NCBI RefSeq assembly: GCF_037975245.1
Contig: NC_092566.1
Location: 1 to 64,000 of the forward strand
DNA from: Apostichopus japonicus
Taxonomy: Eukaryota > Echinodermata > Holothuroidea > Aspidochirotida > Stichopodidae
DNA length: 64,000 bases
Direction of reading: 5' to 3'
The number at the start of each line of letters is the position of its first letter. Position 1 is the stretch's first letter. Below the pieces are notes generated by a model. It saw only the letters and a list, made by a program, of their open reading frames with translations, was not told where the DNA came from and did not search any database. Made by a program: the position numbers and the translations under genes. Below are positions 23,983 through 34,471 of the stretch, one piece after another.

Positions 23983-26713
23983 ACTACTACCGGTGAAAAA
24001 CACCTACTTTGGGGGGGACCTCAAAAACGTATAGACTATACCCCCTTCCCGAAAATTAATGCTACCGTATGAGTTGTCTACACGTAGCTACGACTCTTGT
24101 CTCCCACATAGCTAAAATTCAGCTCCGTCACATACCCTCGGTGGAAAGGAAGGGGTACCGAAAAGAGGTACTTTTTTAACTTTTCAAGACAAAAACACCT
24201 ATTTTTGGCGCAGATAGAAATCATATATACAAAGAGCCTTTTCCGGTCATATAATTACACGAAATTGATGTATGACAATGACGAGGGTGTCTTCTACTAC
24301 ACGTCAAAATTTCATTTCGATGGGTACTTCAGAGAGGACAGGAGGGGGGGTTGACAAGAGGGGGTTTTCCAACTTTTGCACGTATGAAGAACACGTATTT
24401 CTATCGGGTCCTCTGGGACCCTATATCTCCCGAACGGAAGCAGGTATGGACCTGGGAGTTGCAGATTTGGACTCCTGGGCATCGATTACCCCCTGTGACG
24501 TCATTTTGACCAAATCCATTTTGGGGCAATTTCGGTAAAAACCGTAAGGGGTACCCCTTATGGTTTTTTTGGGTGAAAATAATTTTTGTCGCAAAGACGG
24601 GCAGTGTGTATCTTTTCTGATTGTTCTCGACACGCTGATCACGAATCTGAAGTTAATTTTGGAATTGGGTGTTGTGTGGGGGCATGGGGGGCCAAAAACC
24701 ATTGGGAGGGGGGCACGACCCCAAGTGGGTGTCTCCAAAAAAGAACGAAATACACCTGTTCTGGTGCTTCTTGGGGTGCTGATGATGAAACTGAGATTAT
24801 TTTGGCGGTTTGGAGACGTGGGGAGTGGTGGGGGAATTTAATGCCTTCCGGGCGTTCCATGGCGCACAATACCGAGACTCTTTTTGCTGAATGTTGGTAC
24901 TTTTTCTCAAAATGCCCCCCTACCACCCCGGAAAAGAGACGCACCTACAAGTTTCATCATATTTTGGAAAGGGGACACCCTAGCGGTGGTACCCTTAATA
25001 GATGGCCGTAATCGGACCACCCCAGTAACCATGGTAACGCTCCAAAGTAGAAGGGTCGGGATTTTCCAGTACATAGTAACACTAATTATTATGACTTTTT
25101 TTCGGATTTTTTCAAAACTAACCCCCCTACCACCCCGGAGAAGAGACCCACCTACAAGTTTTATTCAAATGTGGTAAGGGGACACCCTAGCGTTGGTACC
25201 CCGAAAAGATGGCCGTAATCGGAACACCCCAGTAACCATGGTAACGCTCCAGAGTAGAAGAGTCGGGATTTTCCCGTACATAGTAACACTAATTATTATG
25301 ACCTATTCGGATTTTTTCCAAACTGACCCCCCTATCACCCGGAGAAGAGACCCACCTACAAGTTTTATTCAAATGTGGGAAGGGGACACCCTAGCGGTGG
25401 TACCCCGAAAAGATGGTCAAAATCGGACCACCCCAGTAACCATGGTAACGCTCCAGAGTAGAAGAGTCGGGATTTTCCCGTACATAGTAACACTAATTAT
25501 TATGACCTATTCGGATTTTTTCCAAACTGACCCCCCTATCACCCGGAGAAGAGACCCACTCACAAGTTTTATTCAAATGTGGGAAGGGGACACCCTAGCG
25601 GTGGTACCCTTAAAAGATGGCCGTAATCGGACCACTCCAGTAACCATGGTAACGCTCCAAAGTAGAAGGGTCGTGATTTTCCCGTACATAGTAACACTAA
25701 TTATTATGACTTTTTCGGATTTTTTTCAAACTGACCCCCCTACCACCCCGGAGAAGAGACCCACCTACAGGTCTATTTTAGAAAGGGGACACCCTAGCGG
25801 TGGTACCCCGAAAAGATGGCCGTAATCGGACCACCCCAGTAACCATGGTAACGCTCCAGAGTAGAAGAGTCGGGATTTTCCCGTACATAGTAACACTAAT
25901 TATTATGGCCTTTTCGGTTTTTTTCCAAAATGACCCCCCTACCACCCCGGAGAAGAGACCCACCTACAAGTTTTATTCAAATGTGGGAAGGGGACACCCT
26001 AGCGTTGGTACCCCGAAAAGATGGCCGTAATCGGACCACCCCAGTAACCATGGTAACGCTCCAGAGTAGAAGAGTCGGGATTTTCCCGTACATAGTAACA
26101 CTAATTATTATGACCTATTCGGATTTTTTCCAAACTGACCCCCCTATCACCCGGAGAAGAGACCCACTCACAAGTTTTATTCAAATGTGGGAAGGGGACA
26201 CCCTAGCGGTGGTACCCCGAAAAGATGGTCAAAATCGGACCACCCCAGTAACCATGGTAACGCTCCAGAGTAGAAGAGTCGGGATTTTCCCGTACATAGT
26301 AACACTAATTATTATGACCTATTCGGATTTTTTCCAAACTGACCCCCCTATCACCCGGAGAAGAGACCCACTCACAAGTTTTATTCAAATGTGGGAAGGG
26401 GACACCCTAGCGGTGGTACCCCGAAAAGATGGTCAAAATCGGACCACCCCAGTAACCATGGTAACGCTCCAGAGTAGAAGAGTCGGGATTTTCCCGTACA
26501 TAGTAACACTAATTATTATGGCCTTTTCGGTTTTTTTCCAAAATGACCCCCCTACCACCCCGGAGAAGAGACCCACCTACAAGTTTTATTCAAATGTGGG
26601 AAGGGGACACACTAGCGGTGACAACCTGAAAATATGGGGGAAATCGGACTGATTCACATAACCATGGTAACGCTCAAAAGTATAAATGTCGGGATTTCGA
26701 AAAAACGTTTATA
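23983..26713. repeat. Expanded short unit S5 (about 2731 bp)
   Basis: This is a short unit in which the sub-repeat array has expanded to nine copies of about 204 bp. Because 204 is a multiple of three, frames of 210 and 240 codons stay open at 25193-25825 and 25930-26652. These are periodic 68-residue translations of the repeat, not evidence of a gene. Confidence 0.88.
24911..26700. repeat. Expanded sub-repeat array in S5 (9 copies, about 204 bp)
   Basis: Nine ACCATGGTAACGCTC cores occur at a regular spacing close to 204 bp. Adjacent copies at 25228, 25437, 26045, 26250 and 26455 are almost identical, which indicates local unequal exchange. The other units have three to six copies. Confidence 0.88.
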
Positions 26714-28724
26714 ACTACTACCGGTGAAAAACACCTACTTTGGGGGAGAACCTCAAAAACGTATAGACTATACCCCCTTCCCGAAAATTAATGCTACCGT
26801 ATGAGTTGTCTACACGTAGCTACGACTCTTGTCTCCCACATAGCCAAAATTCAGCTCCGTCACATACCCTCGGTGGAAAGGAAGGGGTACCGAAAAGAGG
26901 TACTTTTTTAACTTTTCAAGACAAAAACACCTATTTTTGGCGCAAGTAGAAATCATATAGACAAAGAGCCTTTTCCGGTCATATAATTACACGAAATTGA
27001 CGTATGACAAAGACGAGGGTGTCTTCTACTACACGTCAAAATTTCATTTCGATGGGTACTTCAATGAGGACAGGAGGGGGGTTGAAAAGAGGGGGTTTTC
27101 CAACTTTTGCACGTATGAAGAACACGTATTTCTATCGGGTCCTCTGGGACCCTATATCTCCCGAACGGAAGCAGGTATGGACCTGGGAGTTGCAGATTTG
27201 GACTCCTGGGCATCGATTACCCCCTGTGACGTCATTTTGATCAAATCTATTTTTGGGCAATTTCGGTAAAAACCGTAAGGGGTACCCCTTATGGTTTTTT
27301 TGGGTGAAAATAATTTTTGTCGCAAAGACGGGCAGTGTGTATCTTTTCTGGTTGTTCTCGACACGCTGATTACGAATCTGAAGTTAATATTGGAAATGGG
27401 TGTTGTGTGGGGGCATGGGGGGCCAAAAACCATTGGGAGGGGGGCACGAGCCCAAGTGGGTGTCTCCAAAAACGAACGAAATACACCTGTTCCTGATGCT
27501 TCTTGGGGCGCTGATGATGAATCTGAGATTATTTTGGTCGTTTGAAGCGTGGGGAGTAATGGGGGAATTTAATACCTTCCGGGCGTTCCATGGCGCACGC
27601 TACGGAGAGTTTTTTGCTGACTGTTTGTACTTTTTCTCAAAATGACCCCCCTACCACCCCGGAGAAGTGACACACCTGCGAGTTTCATTCTATTTTGGAA
27701 AGGGGACACCCTAGCGGTGGTACCCTCAAAAGAGGGCCGTAATCGGACCACCCCAGTAACCATGGTAACGCTCAAGAGTAGAAGGGACGGGATTTTCCCG
27801 TACATAGTAACACTAAGTAACACTAATTATTATGACCTCTTCGGATTTTTTCCAAAATGACCCCCCACCACCCCGGAGAAGAGACGCGCACCTACAAGTT
27901 TCATCCTATTTCGGCAAGGGGACACCCTAGCGGTGGTACCCCGAAAAGATGGCCGTAGTCGGACCACCACAGTAACCATGGTAACGCTCCAAAGTAGAAG
28001 GGTCGGGATTTTCAAAAACGTATATAGCAAATTATTATGCCTTTTCAGATTTTGTTTCAAAATGACCCCCTATCACCCAGGAATGAGAAGCACCTACAAG
28101 TTTAATCCTATTTTGGAAAGGGGACACCCTAGCGGTGGTACCCTGAAAGGATGGCCGTAATCGGACCACCACAGTAACCATGGTAACGCTCCAAAGTAGA
28201 AGGGTCGGGATTTTCCCGTACGTAGTAATACTAATTATTATGACCGTTTTAGACTTTTTTTCAAAATTACCCCCCTACCACCCCGGGAAAGAGACGCACC
28301 TACAAGGTTCATCCTATTTCGGACAGGTGACACCCTAGCGGTGGTACCCTGAAAAGATGGGGGAAATCGGACTGACCCAGTAACCATGGTAACGCGCCAA
28401 AGTATAAAAGTAGGTATTTTCCCGTATATAGAGTAATTTAGTGTTAGGCAGATCGGTTAATGAATTTTAATTAATTAACCAAATATGCAAATGAGCTGAA
28501 ATTTTTATGACGTCATCAATAGGATGTAACGGAAGGGTAAAAAAAGTTTGAAGATGCCCCCCCAAGTTTTGCACTGGGGGTGGGGTCCCCCACCCCAAAA
28601 ATTCACCCCCCTCAAATTTTTACCAAAATGACGCCAATTTGTCGAAGGGGTGCAGGGGTATCTAAAAGTATGAATTACGACACCCCCACCCCCGGGGAAG
28701 TATTTTTTTTATAATATTTTGTCA
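26714..28724. repeat. Terminal short unit S6 leading to the inner telomeric tract
   Basis: This last short unit is more diverged than S1-S5 and has four sub-repeat copies. From about 28380 it continues into the same sequence that precedes the first telomeric tract in U4: a TTAATTAATTAACC and ATGCAAAT stretch, then a C-rich segment, then the minisatellite. The two telomeric tracts are thus approached through homologous DNA on their left sides. Confidence 0.85.
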
Positions 28725-28977
28725 CGTCCCGACTGTCCATTTTCTTCACGTCCCGATTGGGCACTTTCACGTCCCGATTGGGCACTTTCACGTCCCGACA
28801 GGGCATTCTCACGTCCCGACAGGGCATTCTCACGTCCCGATAGGGCATTTTCACGTCCCGATAGGGCATTTTGTACTTAGAAATTTTTTCACGTCCCGAC
28901 TGGGCATTTTCACGTCCCGACTGGGCATTTTCACGTCCCGAGTGGGCATTCTGACGTCCCGACTGGGCATTGGTCTG
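28725..28977. repeat. Expanded 21-bp minisatellite left of telomeric tract 2
   Basis: About ten copies of a 21-bp unit with core ACGTCCCGACTGGGCATT have a spacer around 28871-28888, at the same relative place as in the first array. The last copy ends GGGCATTGGTCTG and is followed at once by AACCCTAACCC. Confidence 0.88.
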
Positions 28978-29252
28978 AACCCTAACCCTAACCCCCTAAC
29001 CCTAACCCTAACCCTAACCCTAACCCTAACCCTAACCCTAACCCTAACCCTAACCCTAACCCCTAACCCTAACCCTAACCCTAACCCTAACCCTAACCCT
29101 AACCCTAACCCTAACCCTAACCCTAACCCTAACCCTAACCCTAACCCTAACCCTAACCCTAACCCTAACCCTAACCCTAACCCTAACCCTAACCCTAACC
29201 CTAACCCTAACCCTAACCCTAACCCTAACCCTAACCCTAACCCTAACCCTAA
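28978..29252. repeat. Interstitial telomeric tract 2, canonical outer part
   Basis: This is (CCCTAA)n in the same orientation as tract 1, nearly perfect except for extra C residues near 28993 and 29050. It forms the left, chromosome-end-facing part of a tract that turns degenerate to the right. Confidence 0.96.
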
Positions 29253-29547
29253 TCCCTAATCCCTAATCCCTAATCCCTAATCCCTAACCCCTAATCCCTA
29301 ATACCTAATCCCTAATACCTAATCCCTAATACCTAATCCCTAATCCCTAATCCCTAATCCCTAATCCCTAATCCCTAATCCCTAAACCCTAATACCTAAT
29401 CCCTAATCCCTAACCCCCTAATCCCTAACCCCCTAATCCCTAACCCCCTAACCCTAATCCCTAATCCCTAATCCCTAATCCCTAATCCCTAATCCCTAAC
29501 CCTAATCCCTAATCCCTAACCCTAACCCTAACCCTAACCCTAACCCT
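29253..29547. repeat. Interstitial telomeric tract 2, variant inner part
   Basis: Most of this segment is a 7-bp variant, CCCTAAT (ATTAGGG on the other strand), with interspersed TACCTAAT, CCCCCTAA and canonical units. A few perfect CCCTAA units return at 29515-29547, next to unique DNA. In well-studied telomeres, variant repeats concentrate at the centromere-proximal edge. The right side is proximal for a left chromosome end, so the polarity fits a former true telomere. Confidence 0.92.
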
Positions 29548-29900
29548 TCAACTGTTCTTAATTCTTGTTCGCAATTTTTGTTTCAGTTGGGGAAAGCATT
29601 TTCGAGATCTTTGGTAAAATAAGTTCTGGTGCATTGTAATAGTTGGCTTCCGCTGTATAGAGGTCATTATAAATTGACATTGGTGTTTTAATATTTCATC
29701 TGGATTATGGATTATGTTACCCTGTTCGTGGACAAGTGTTATGATTACCTTCTTATTGGCCTGCTCCTTTCAAGTCCAAGGTAAAACTTTGTTGATTTTT
29801 CACCTTCATCATACCATTCTATTTTAAATCTAACTGCTGCACCTTTTAGCTTATTTTTGGTTATTTCATCGAATTCTACTTGCAGGTTTTTAAGTCTACA
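29548..29900 (-). pseudogene. Decayed LINE reverse-transcriptase fragment abutting the telomeric tract
   Basis: Minus-strand translation in shifting frames gives a sequence typical of the linker and N-terminal RT region of L1/Tx1-like non-LTR retrotransposons. It reads KLKGAAVRFKIEWYDEGEKS, then TKFYLGLE, then FYNDLYTAE and NAPELILPKISKML. At least two frameshifts and one stop are needed. The reading direction runs toward the telomeric tract and is cut off there, without the RT catalytic core. Assignment is by pattern recognition alone; a LINE is likely, the clade less certain. Confidence 0.72.
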
Positions 29901-29919
29901 TCATAGTCGGCATATTTTT

Positions 29920-30475
29920 GGGTACAGAGCACTAACCGCTGCTCCACGGAAGCTGTTGAGAACTAATGCTCGATTATAATATTTCAAGTTCTCACTGGAA
30001 GCAAGAGGCCTTATGAGAACGGCAAAGGTAAACTGCCGTCACTGGGGTTCGAACCCATGAGCCAAAATACGTCTTGCTATTCATGTACATAGCACTTACC
30101 TCCGCGCCACGGCAGCTGTTCAGAAATAATGCTCGATTATAATATTTCAAGTTCCCAATGGAAGCAAGAAACCGTATGAGAGCGGCAAAGGTAAACTGCT
30201 TTCACTGGGGTTCGAACCCAGGAGCCAAAATACGTCTTGCTCTTAAGGTACAGAGCACTAACCAATGCACCAAGGCAGCTGTTCAGAAATCATGCTCGGT
30301 TCTAATGTTAAAGTTCCTAATGGAAGCAAGAGACCGTATCAGAGCGGCAAAAGCAAACTGCCTTCACTGGGGTTCGAACCCAGGAGCCAAAATACGTTTT
30401 GCTATTCAGGCACAGAGCACTAACCGCAGCTCCACGGCATCTGTTGAGAAATAATGCTCGTTTCTAATATTTATA
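29920..30475 (-). repeat. Tandem tRNA-derived (SINE-like) units, about 163 bp
   Basis: Three complete 83-bp tRNA-like cores (minus strand; 30033-30115, 30196-30278, 30358-30440) and one partial core repeat every 162-163 bp. Each has a perfect pol III B-box-like GGTTCGAACCC, an A-box-like GCGGTTAGTGCTC region and short pairing between its ends (CTGCC with GGCAG). A conserved ~80-bp linker (ATAATGCTCG ... GGAAGCAAGA) separates them. They are unlikely to be functional tRNAs, since the cores are too long and diverged. A tRNA-derived SINE amplified in tandem fits best. Confidence 0.7.
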
Positions 30476-30547
30476 CAGGGGCGTATCCAGGGGGGCGCGA
30501 CAGGCGCGCGCCCCCCTATTGGCCGTCACCAAAAAAAAAATAAGTTT

Positions 30548-30587
<40 letters not shown>

Positions 30588-31833
30588 GACGACCTTTATG
30601 TGAGATGTCGGTGATCGCTCAACCCCCCCCCCCCCCCCTCCAGTATGCTTTATTTTTTGTTTGCCAAAAAAAGGTCCTGGCGAAGTTCGGCGGCATAATA
30701 GTTTTAGAAACATAGATGGTAATTGTGTTTGTATTATCACTATAAACACTAAATGACATGCCAGCCATACTAAATTGTGCATTTTGTGTCCATATTTACT
30801 GGAAATGTTGCTTATTATTAAGGTCGAAAAATGGATCACATATGGCCATGGGCGGCGATCCTGGGTGGAGGGGGGATATATCCCCCCATGAAAATGGGTG
30901 GAGGGGATGTAATGCACCATATCCCCCCCCCCACACCAAATGCCAGGGATAAGAATATTTTCATGCCTACATTTATGCATCTTCGTTAATGTACGGCTCT
31001 TTTTTAGCTTCATTTCTCGCCTACCATAAACGCAGTGCGATCTTTTCAAATAAAGCGTCTTTATAAAGCAAAAATAGTTGACTGTAGGCTTCATTGGCCC
31101 TATAACAACAAAATGTATTATTGCGCCCACGGTATTGATATAGTACATATATGCACCCTCATAGTATTCATATAGGCCCTATAGTAGGCCTACACACGTA
31201 CATGTTCCCTCGAACAGCTGAGAATCTCATGTAACCAGGGTAATGCTTAATACGCGTTTCACCTGGATGCCCTAGCAATCGCTACCTAGGAATGTAACTA
31301 TGTGTAATTGTGTGTTGCATGTGTATAGGCCTATAATAGCCTGCATGAGGCCATTTTCTTCATCGAATAATATAACAGAGCTCTCGAACATTCTAACGTT
31401 GCGCCTGAAACAAGATTGACAGGGGCAATTTTCCCAAAATAACACCCGAAATTTAAAAAACAAGGATTTTGGATCCTGATTATGAGATATTTCGGACATG
31501 ACATCCCTATTTTAAAGTTGGGTATATGCCGCTTGGAAACCTCGGGAAGTGCCGTTTCCGGCCATCTAGAGGGTTTGTTAATCCCAAAATTTTCTTGTAC
31601 GCTTCGCGCCAACCCATGGTGGCGCTACGCTTAGATAGTCAACAAGGTCATATCCCCCCCCCCCCACTCGGAAGTACGGATCGCCGCCCATGCATATGAC
31701 ACCATTTTGCATTTCAGCCCTTCTTTGAAAGCAAAAATTGTACACCCCTCCCCTTAGACCCATCCCCCAGGACGGCGATCATTCATGCCTGGCGCCCCCC
31801 CCCCCCTATTGGAAAAACCTGGATACGCCCCTG
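30476..31833. mobile_element. Non-autonomous hAT-like DNA transposon (1358 bp)
   Basis: Perfect 16-bp terminal inverted repeats CAGGGGCGTATCCAGG are at both ends. They are flanked by the direct repeat TTTATA (30470-30475 and 31834-31839), a 6-bp target duplication. The insertion splits the linker of the tRNA-like array, which resumes at 31834 (TTCCTAATGGAAGCAAGAGA). No transposase frame is present. The CAGGGG terminus resembles hAT elements, whose usual duplication is 8 bp, so the superfamily is tentative. It contains a second element (30847-31692), poly-A (30551-30582) and C/G homopolymers. Confidence 0.85.
30847..31692 (-). mobile_element. Nested hAT-like element (846 bp)
   Basis: Perfect 15-bp inverted repeats CATGGGCGGCGATCC lie inside the larger element. 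They are flanked by CATATGGC and CATATGAC (7 of 8 match), consistent with an 8-bp target duplication. Its interior in reverse complement is homologous to the element at 33569: both have GCGCCACCAT, GTTGGCGCG and GAAAATTTTGGG in order after the terminus. The two belong to one family in opposite orientations. There is no transposase frame. Confidence 0.8.
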
Positions 31834-32021
31834 TTTATAGTTCCTAATGGAAGCAAGAGACCGTATAAGAGCGGTGTAAAATCAAATCATTAGTATCAAG
31901 TTTTATTGCAAATCTCTCTTTGTTTTCATAGAAAACGAAGTGTCTTACTCCAAGTACCGTTGAACAAACACCGTTAGTTTCAACGAACACTCATGTTGGT
32001 ACACAGTAATGTGGGGGCGTA

Positions 32022-32294
32022 TCGAAAGCCGTTTTAACATTTAATAGGGAATTTCAGATATCTCGAAATAATTTCAGATATGTCAAATTAAATTACAGTT
32101 ATCTTCAATTTATTTAAGAATTCTACAAATAACTTCAGATATATTAAAATCAATCTCAGACAACTCGAAATACCAGAGAATTTCAGATATCGGAAACTGA
32201 ATTCGAGATATCTGAAATTGAATTCGAGATATCTAAAATAAGAAACAATTTAACATAGATCAAATTTCCAATTGAATCTTAAAATGGCTTTCCA
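32022..32294. mobile_element. Small foldback MITE, about 273 bp
   Basis: Imperfect inverted termini, TCGAAAGCCGTTTTAA on the left and TGGAAAGCCATTTTAA on the right in reverse complement, are bounded by TA on both sides as for Tc1/mariner-type insertions. The interior is rich in degenerate repeats of a GATATCTCGAAAT-like motif in both orientations. It is too short to encode protein. Confidence 0.6.
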
Positions 32295-32306
32295 TAGGGG
32301 CGGAGG

Positions 32307-33560
32307 TAAGGTGACAGTAGGATGGGAGTGTGGTGGTAGATTGGGAGTAGGGTGATTTTAGGATGGGAGTGGGGTAAGGAAAGGGGCCTTTTGGAACGGA
32401 TCTCAGTTATCTCGGAGGTCGCTGTCTGTATGTCGTGAACATCTATCAGAATATCAAAGCTATTGACATTTGTGCGATATGTTGTGAGGAAGTCTTTCTA
32501 TATACAAGCCATAGGGTAATTATGCATAATAAGTATTTCGTTCGTGAGCTGGGTTTTTCATCCAAGAGCAATCTACAGTTTTCCTATCCGAAATGACTTT
32601 CTAAATTGAAAAGATCCCAAATTGGAAGCCACCTGACGTGTAAATTGTAATTCAAAAGCCCTTGCAGGTTTCTCCAACATTTCTGGTCCGTTAAGCGTCG
32701 TAAAAATAAATGATGATTATTATTACTCTTATTAATTAAGGTTTATTTCTATACTCCACAAAGCATACTGGTGCTTACATCATATTCGGTACAACAAAGC
32801 AAATGCTCAGAACGATAAGATAACCATCGAGAATTGCACAAGACCCTAGGAATGAACATAAACATCAAGTATGGGAGGGAGGCACTCTGAGCAAAGATGC
32901 TGTCAGCTCTGTGTAAAGAAGAAAGGTGTACTCTGTGTACACTGAAGCAGCTTATACCATCATCTTAACAAGACTAAGTAAAATCGAGGGTTTTAACCTG
33001 TCGCAGGTCTACAAAGATATCTCTAACTTTTCAACCTCTGTAATAACTGTAATAAGTGTTTCCTGAAGAAAGACCACCATTAGAAATCAATCAGAAAGGT
33101 AACAGAGAAAAATATGTTAGTAAAAGGAAGTTTAAATTTGAAACAGTTGTCATAGTCAATCTATTAAATACAACTTGACAAGACATTTTCTCATTGATTG
33201 TGGGATTTAAATGTTGGAAAAGCCGGGACACTCACATACCTGAATGATATACCTTAAACAAGAGCTTACAGTACCCACTTGAAGATATTATACGCAATAT
33301 ATATTTGGCTTTCAAACTTTAATTGATGAAGCATTAACTTACATACTATAATAACAATGAAAGGCCGACTGGAAATCTTAAGTCATTGAACCCTGTCACG
33401 GATTCTTTTAAGAGAGCAGTCGACAACGGCGTAAAGACGGACAGAGAGAGAATATGAGTTTCAAATGTTCAATATAATTATTAACAACAACAATAAAATT
33501 AATAGCGGTTACATAGAACAAAAAAGGCATAAGTTTCTATATATATCCTTTTAAACTTCT
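32307..33560. other. Intergenic, nothing recognised
   Basis: No gene, tandem repeat or element ends were recognised. A short G-rich stretch with repeated GGGAGTGGGGT-like words is at 32310-32375, and the rest is AT-rich. Confidence 0.5.
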
Positions 33561-33568
33561 ATACTTCA

Positions 33569-34471
33569 CATGGGCGTCAGCAGGTTTCAGAAAGTGAGGG
33601 GGACACTATACTATCTGAGCGGAGCGCCACCATTGGTTGGCGCGTAGCGTACCAGAAAATTTTGGGTACATAAGACCCCCTAGATCGCAGGAGACGGCCT
33701 TCCTGAGTCGTTTTTAGTTACATCAGAGCCAGATCTGTGAGGAGAAATTTTGTCTCACAAAACTAAATTCCGACGGAAAGTACTGGTAGAAAGATGCCGT
33801 TCTGACACCAAGGGAGACGAATTACACAGCGTCCATCTCAAACGAAATATTGAAAAAGTGGCGCCGTCACCTCCGGGATGAGTGGAGTGGTATATATAAT
33901 ACATGCATGTAGGTGCGAGACGTCAGTTGTTATGTGCCCAGGTACTTTAATAATAATAATCAGAAAAAGGCACCGCGCGCAGAGCGTGTGTAGCGCCTAG
34001 CCGGCACTCAACAATAAAGATCTACCATATCCGGCGAATACATGTAGCCTTAATTACTTAACCCCTACACCCCTATTCGTCCGTCCAGTCCAAGGGACTG
34101 GAGGTAGTGATATGAACATAGTAACTCATCACCATCTACCTGTATGGCTTACCTAATCCCTTGGAACCCAGACAAACAACATGTGTGCAAGATTAAATAC
34201 ACTTTCGAATGGTCTCCCCCCCCCCCCCCGAACGAATTAAATGGGCAGATTTAGGATATTGGGAGAATGGGAGATAAATGACGGTGCAAGTGATAGATAT
34301 CAGGGGCCCAGGGAGTCCAGATTTCTTGACCTTAAATAGAAAATCGCGCATATCCATGTGATTTTTTTTAATAACTACTCTGAAAAGTGGGTGGGACAAA
34401 TGATATATCCCCTCCACTTTTGAAAGTGGGGGGGGACATGTCCCCCCGTCCCCCACCTGGTGACGCCCATG
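33569..34471 (+). mobile_element. Non-autonomous hAT-like transposon (903 bp) with perfect 8-bp TSD
   Basis: Left terminus CATGGGCGTCAGCAGG pairs with the right terminus CATGGGCGTCACCAGG (reverse complement) at 15 of 16 positions. The direct repeat ATACTTCA lies immediately outside both ends (33561-33568, 34472-34479). An 8-bp duplication is characteristic of hAT transposition. No transposase is present. The left interior is shared with the nested element at 30847-31692. Confidence 0.88.

Larger units (their letters stand above)
1..28977. repeat. Subtelomeric composite satellite block
   Basis: This block consists of related repeat units in one orientation with no credible protein gene. Long units (about 3.26-4.67 kb) occupy the left half. 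Short units (about 1.51 kb, plus two longer variants) occupy the right half and correspond to the second half of a long unit. All contain a variable number of a roughly 170-205-bp sub-repeat built around ACCATGGTAACGCTC. The block is interrupted at 13996-14371 and ended at 28978 by CCCTAA tracts, so it is interpreted as subtelomeric. The short reading frames inside it recur only because the DNA recurs, and none resembles a known domain. Confidence 0.9.

Noticed and set aside
25193-26652. Frames of 210 and 240 codons with a 68-residue repeat
   Set aside because: The 204-bp sub-repeat is a multiple of three. Homologous copies elsewhere are out of frame or broken, so a gene is not supported.
30033-30440. 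Candidate functional tRNA genes
   Set aside because: The B-box-like word is perfect but the 83-bp cores differ at many positions, the acceptor pairing is incomplete and they sit in a regular tandem array. A tRNA-derived repeat is likelier.
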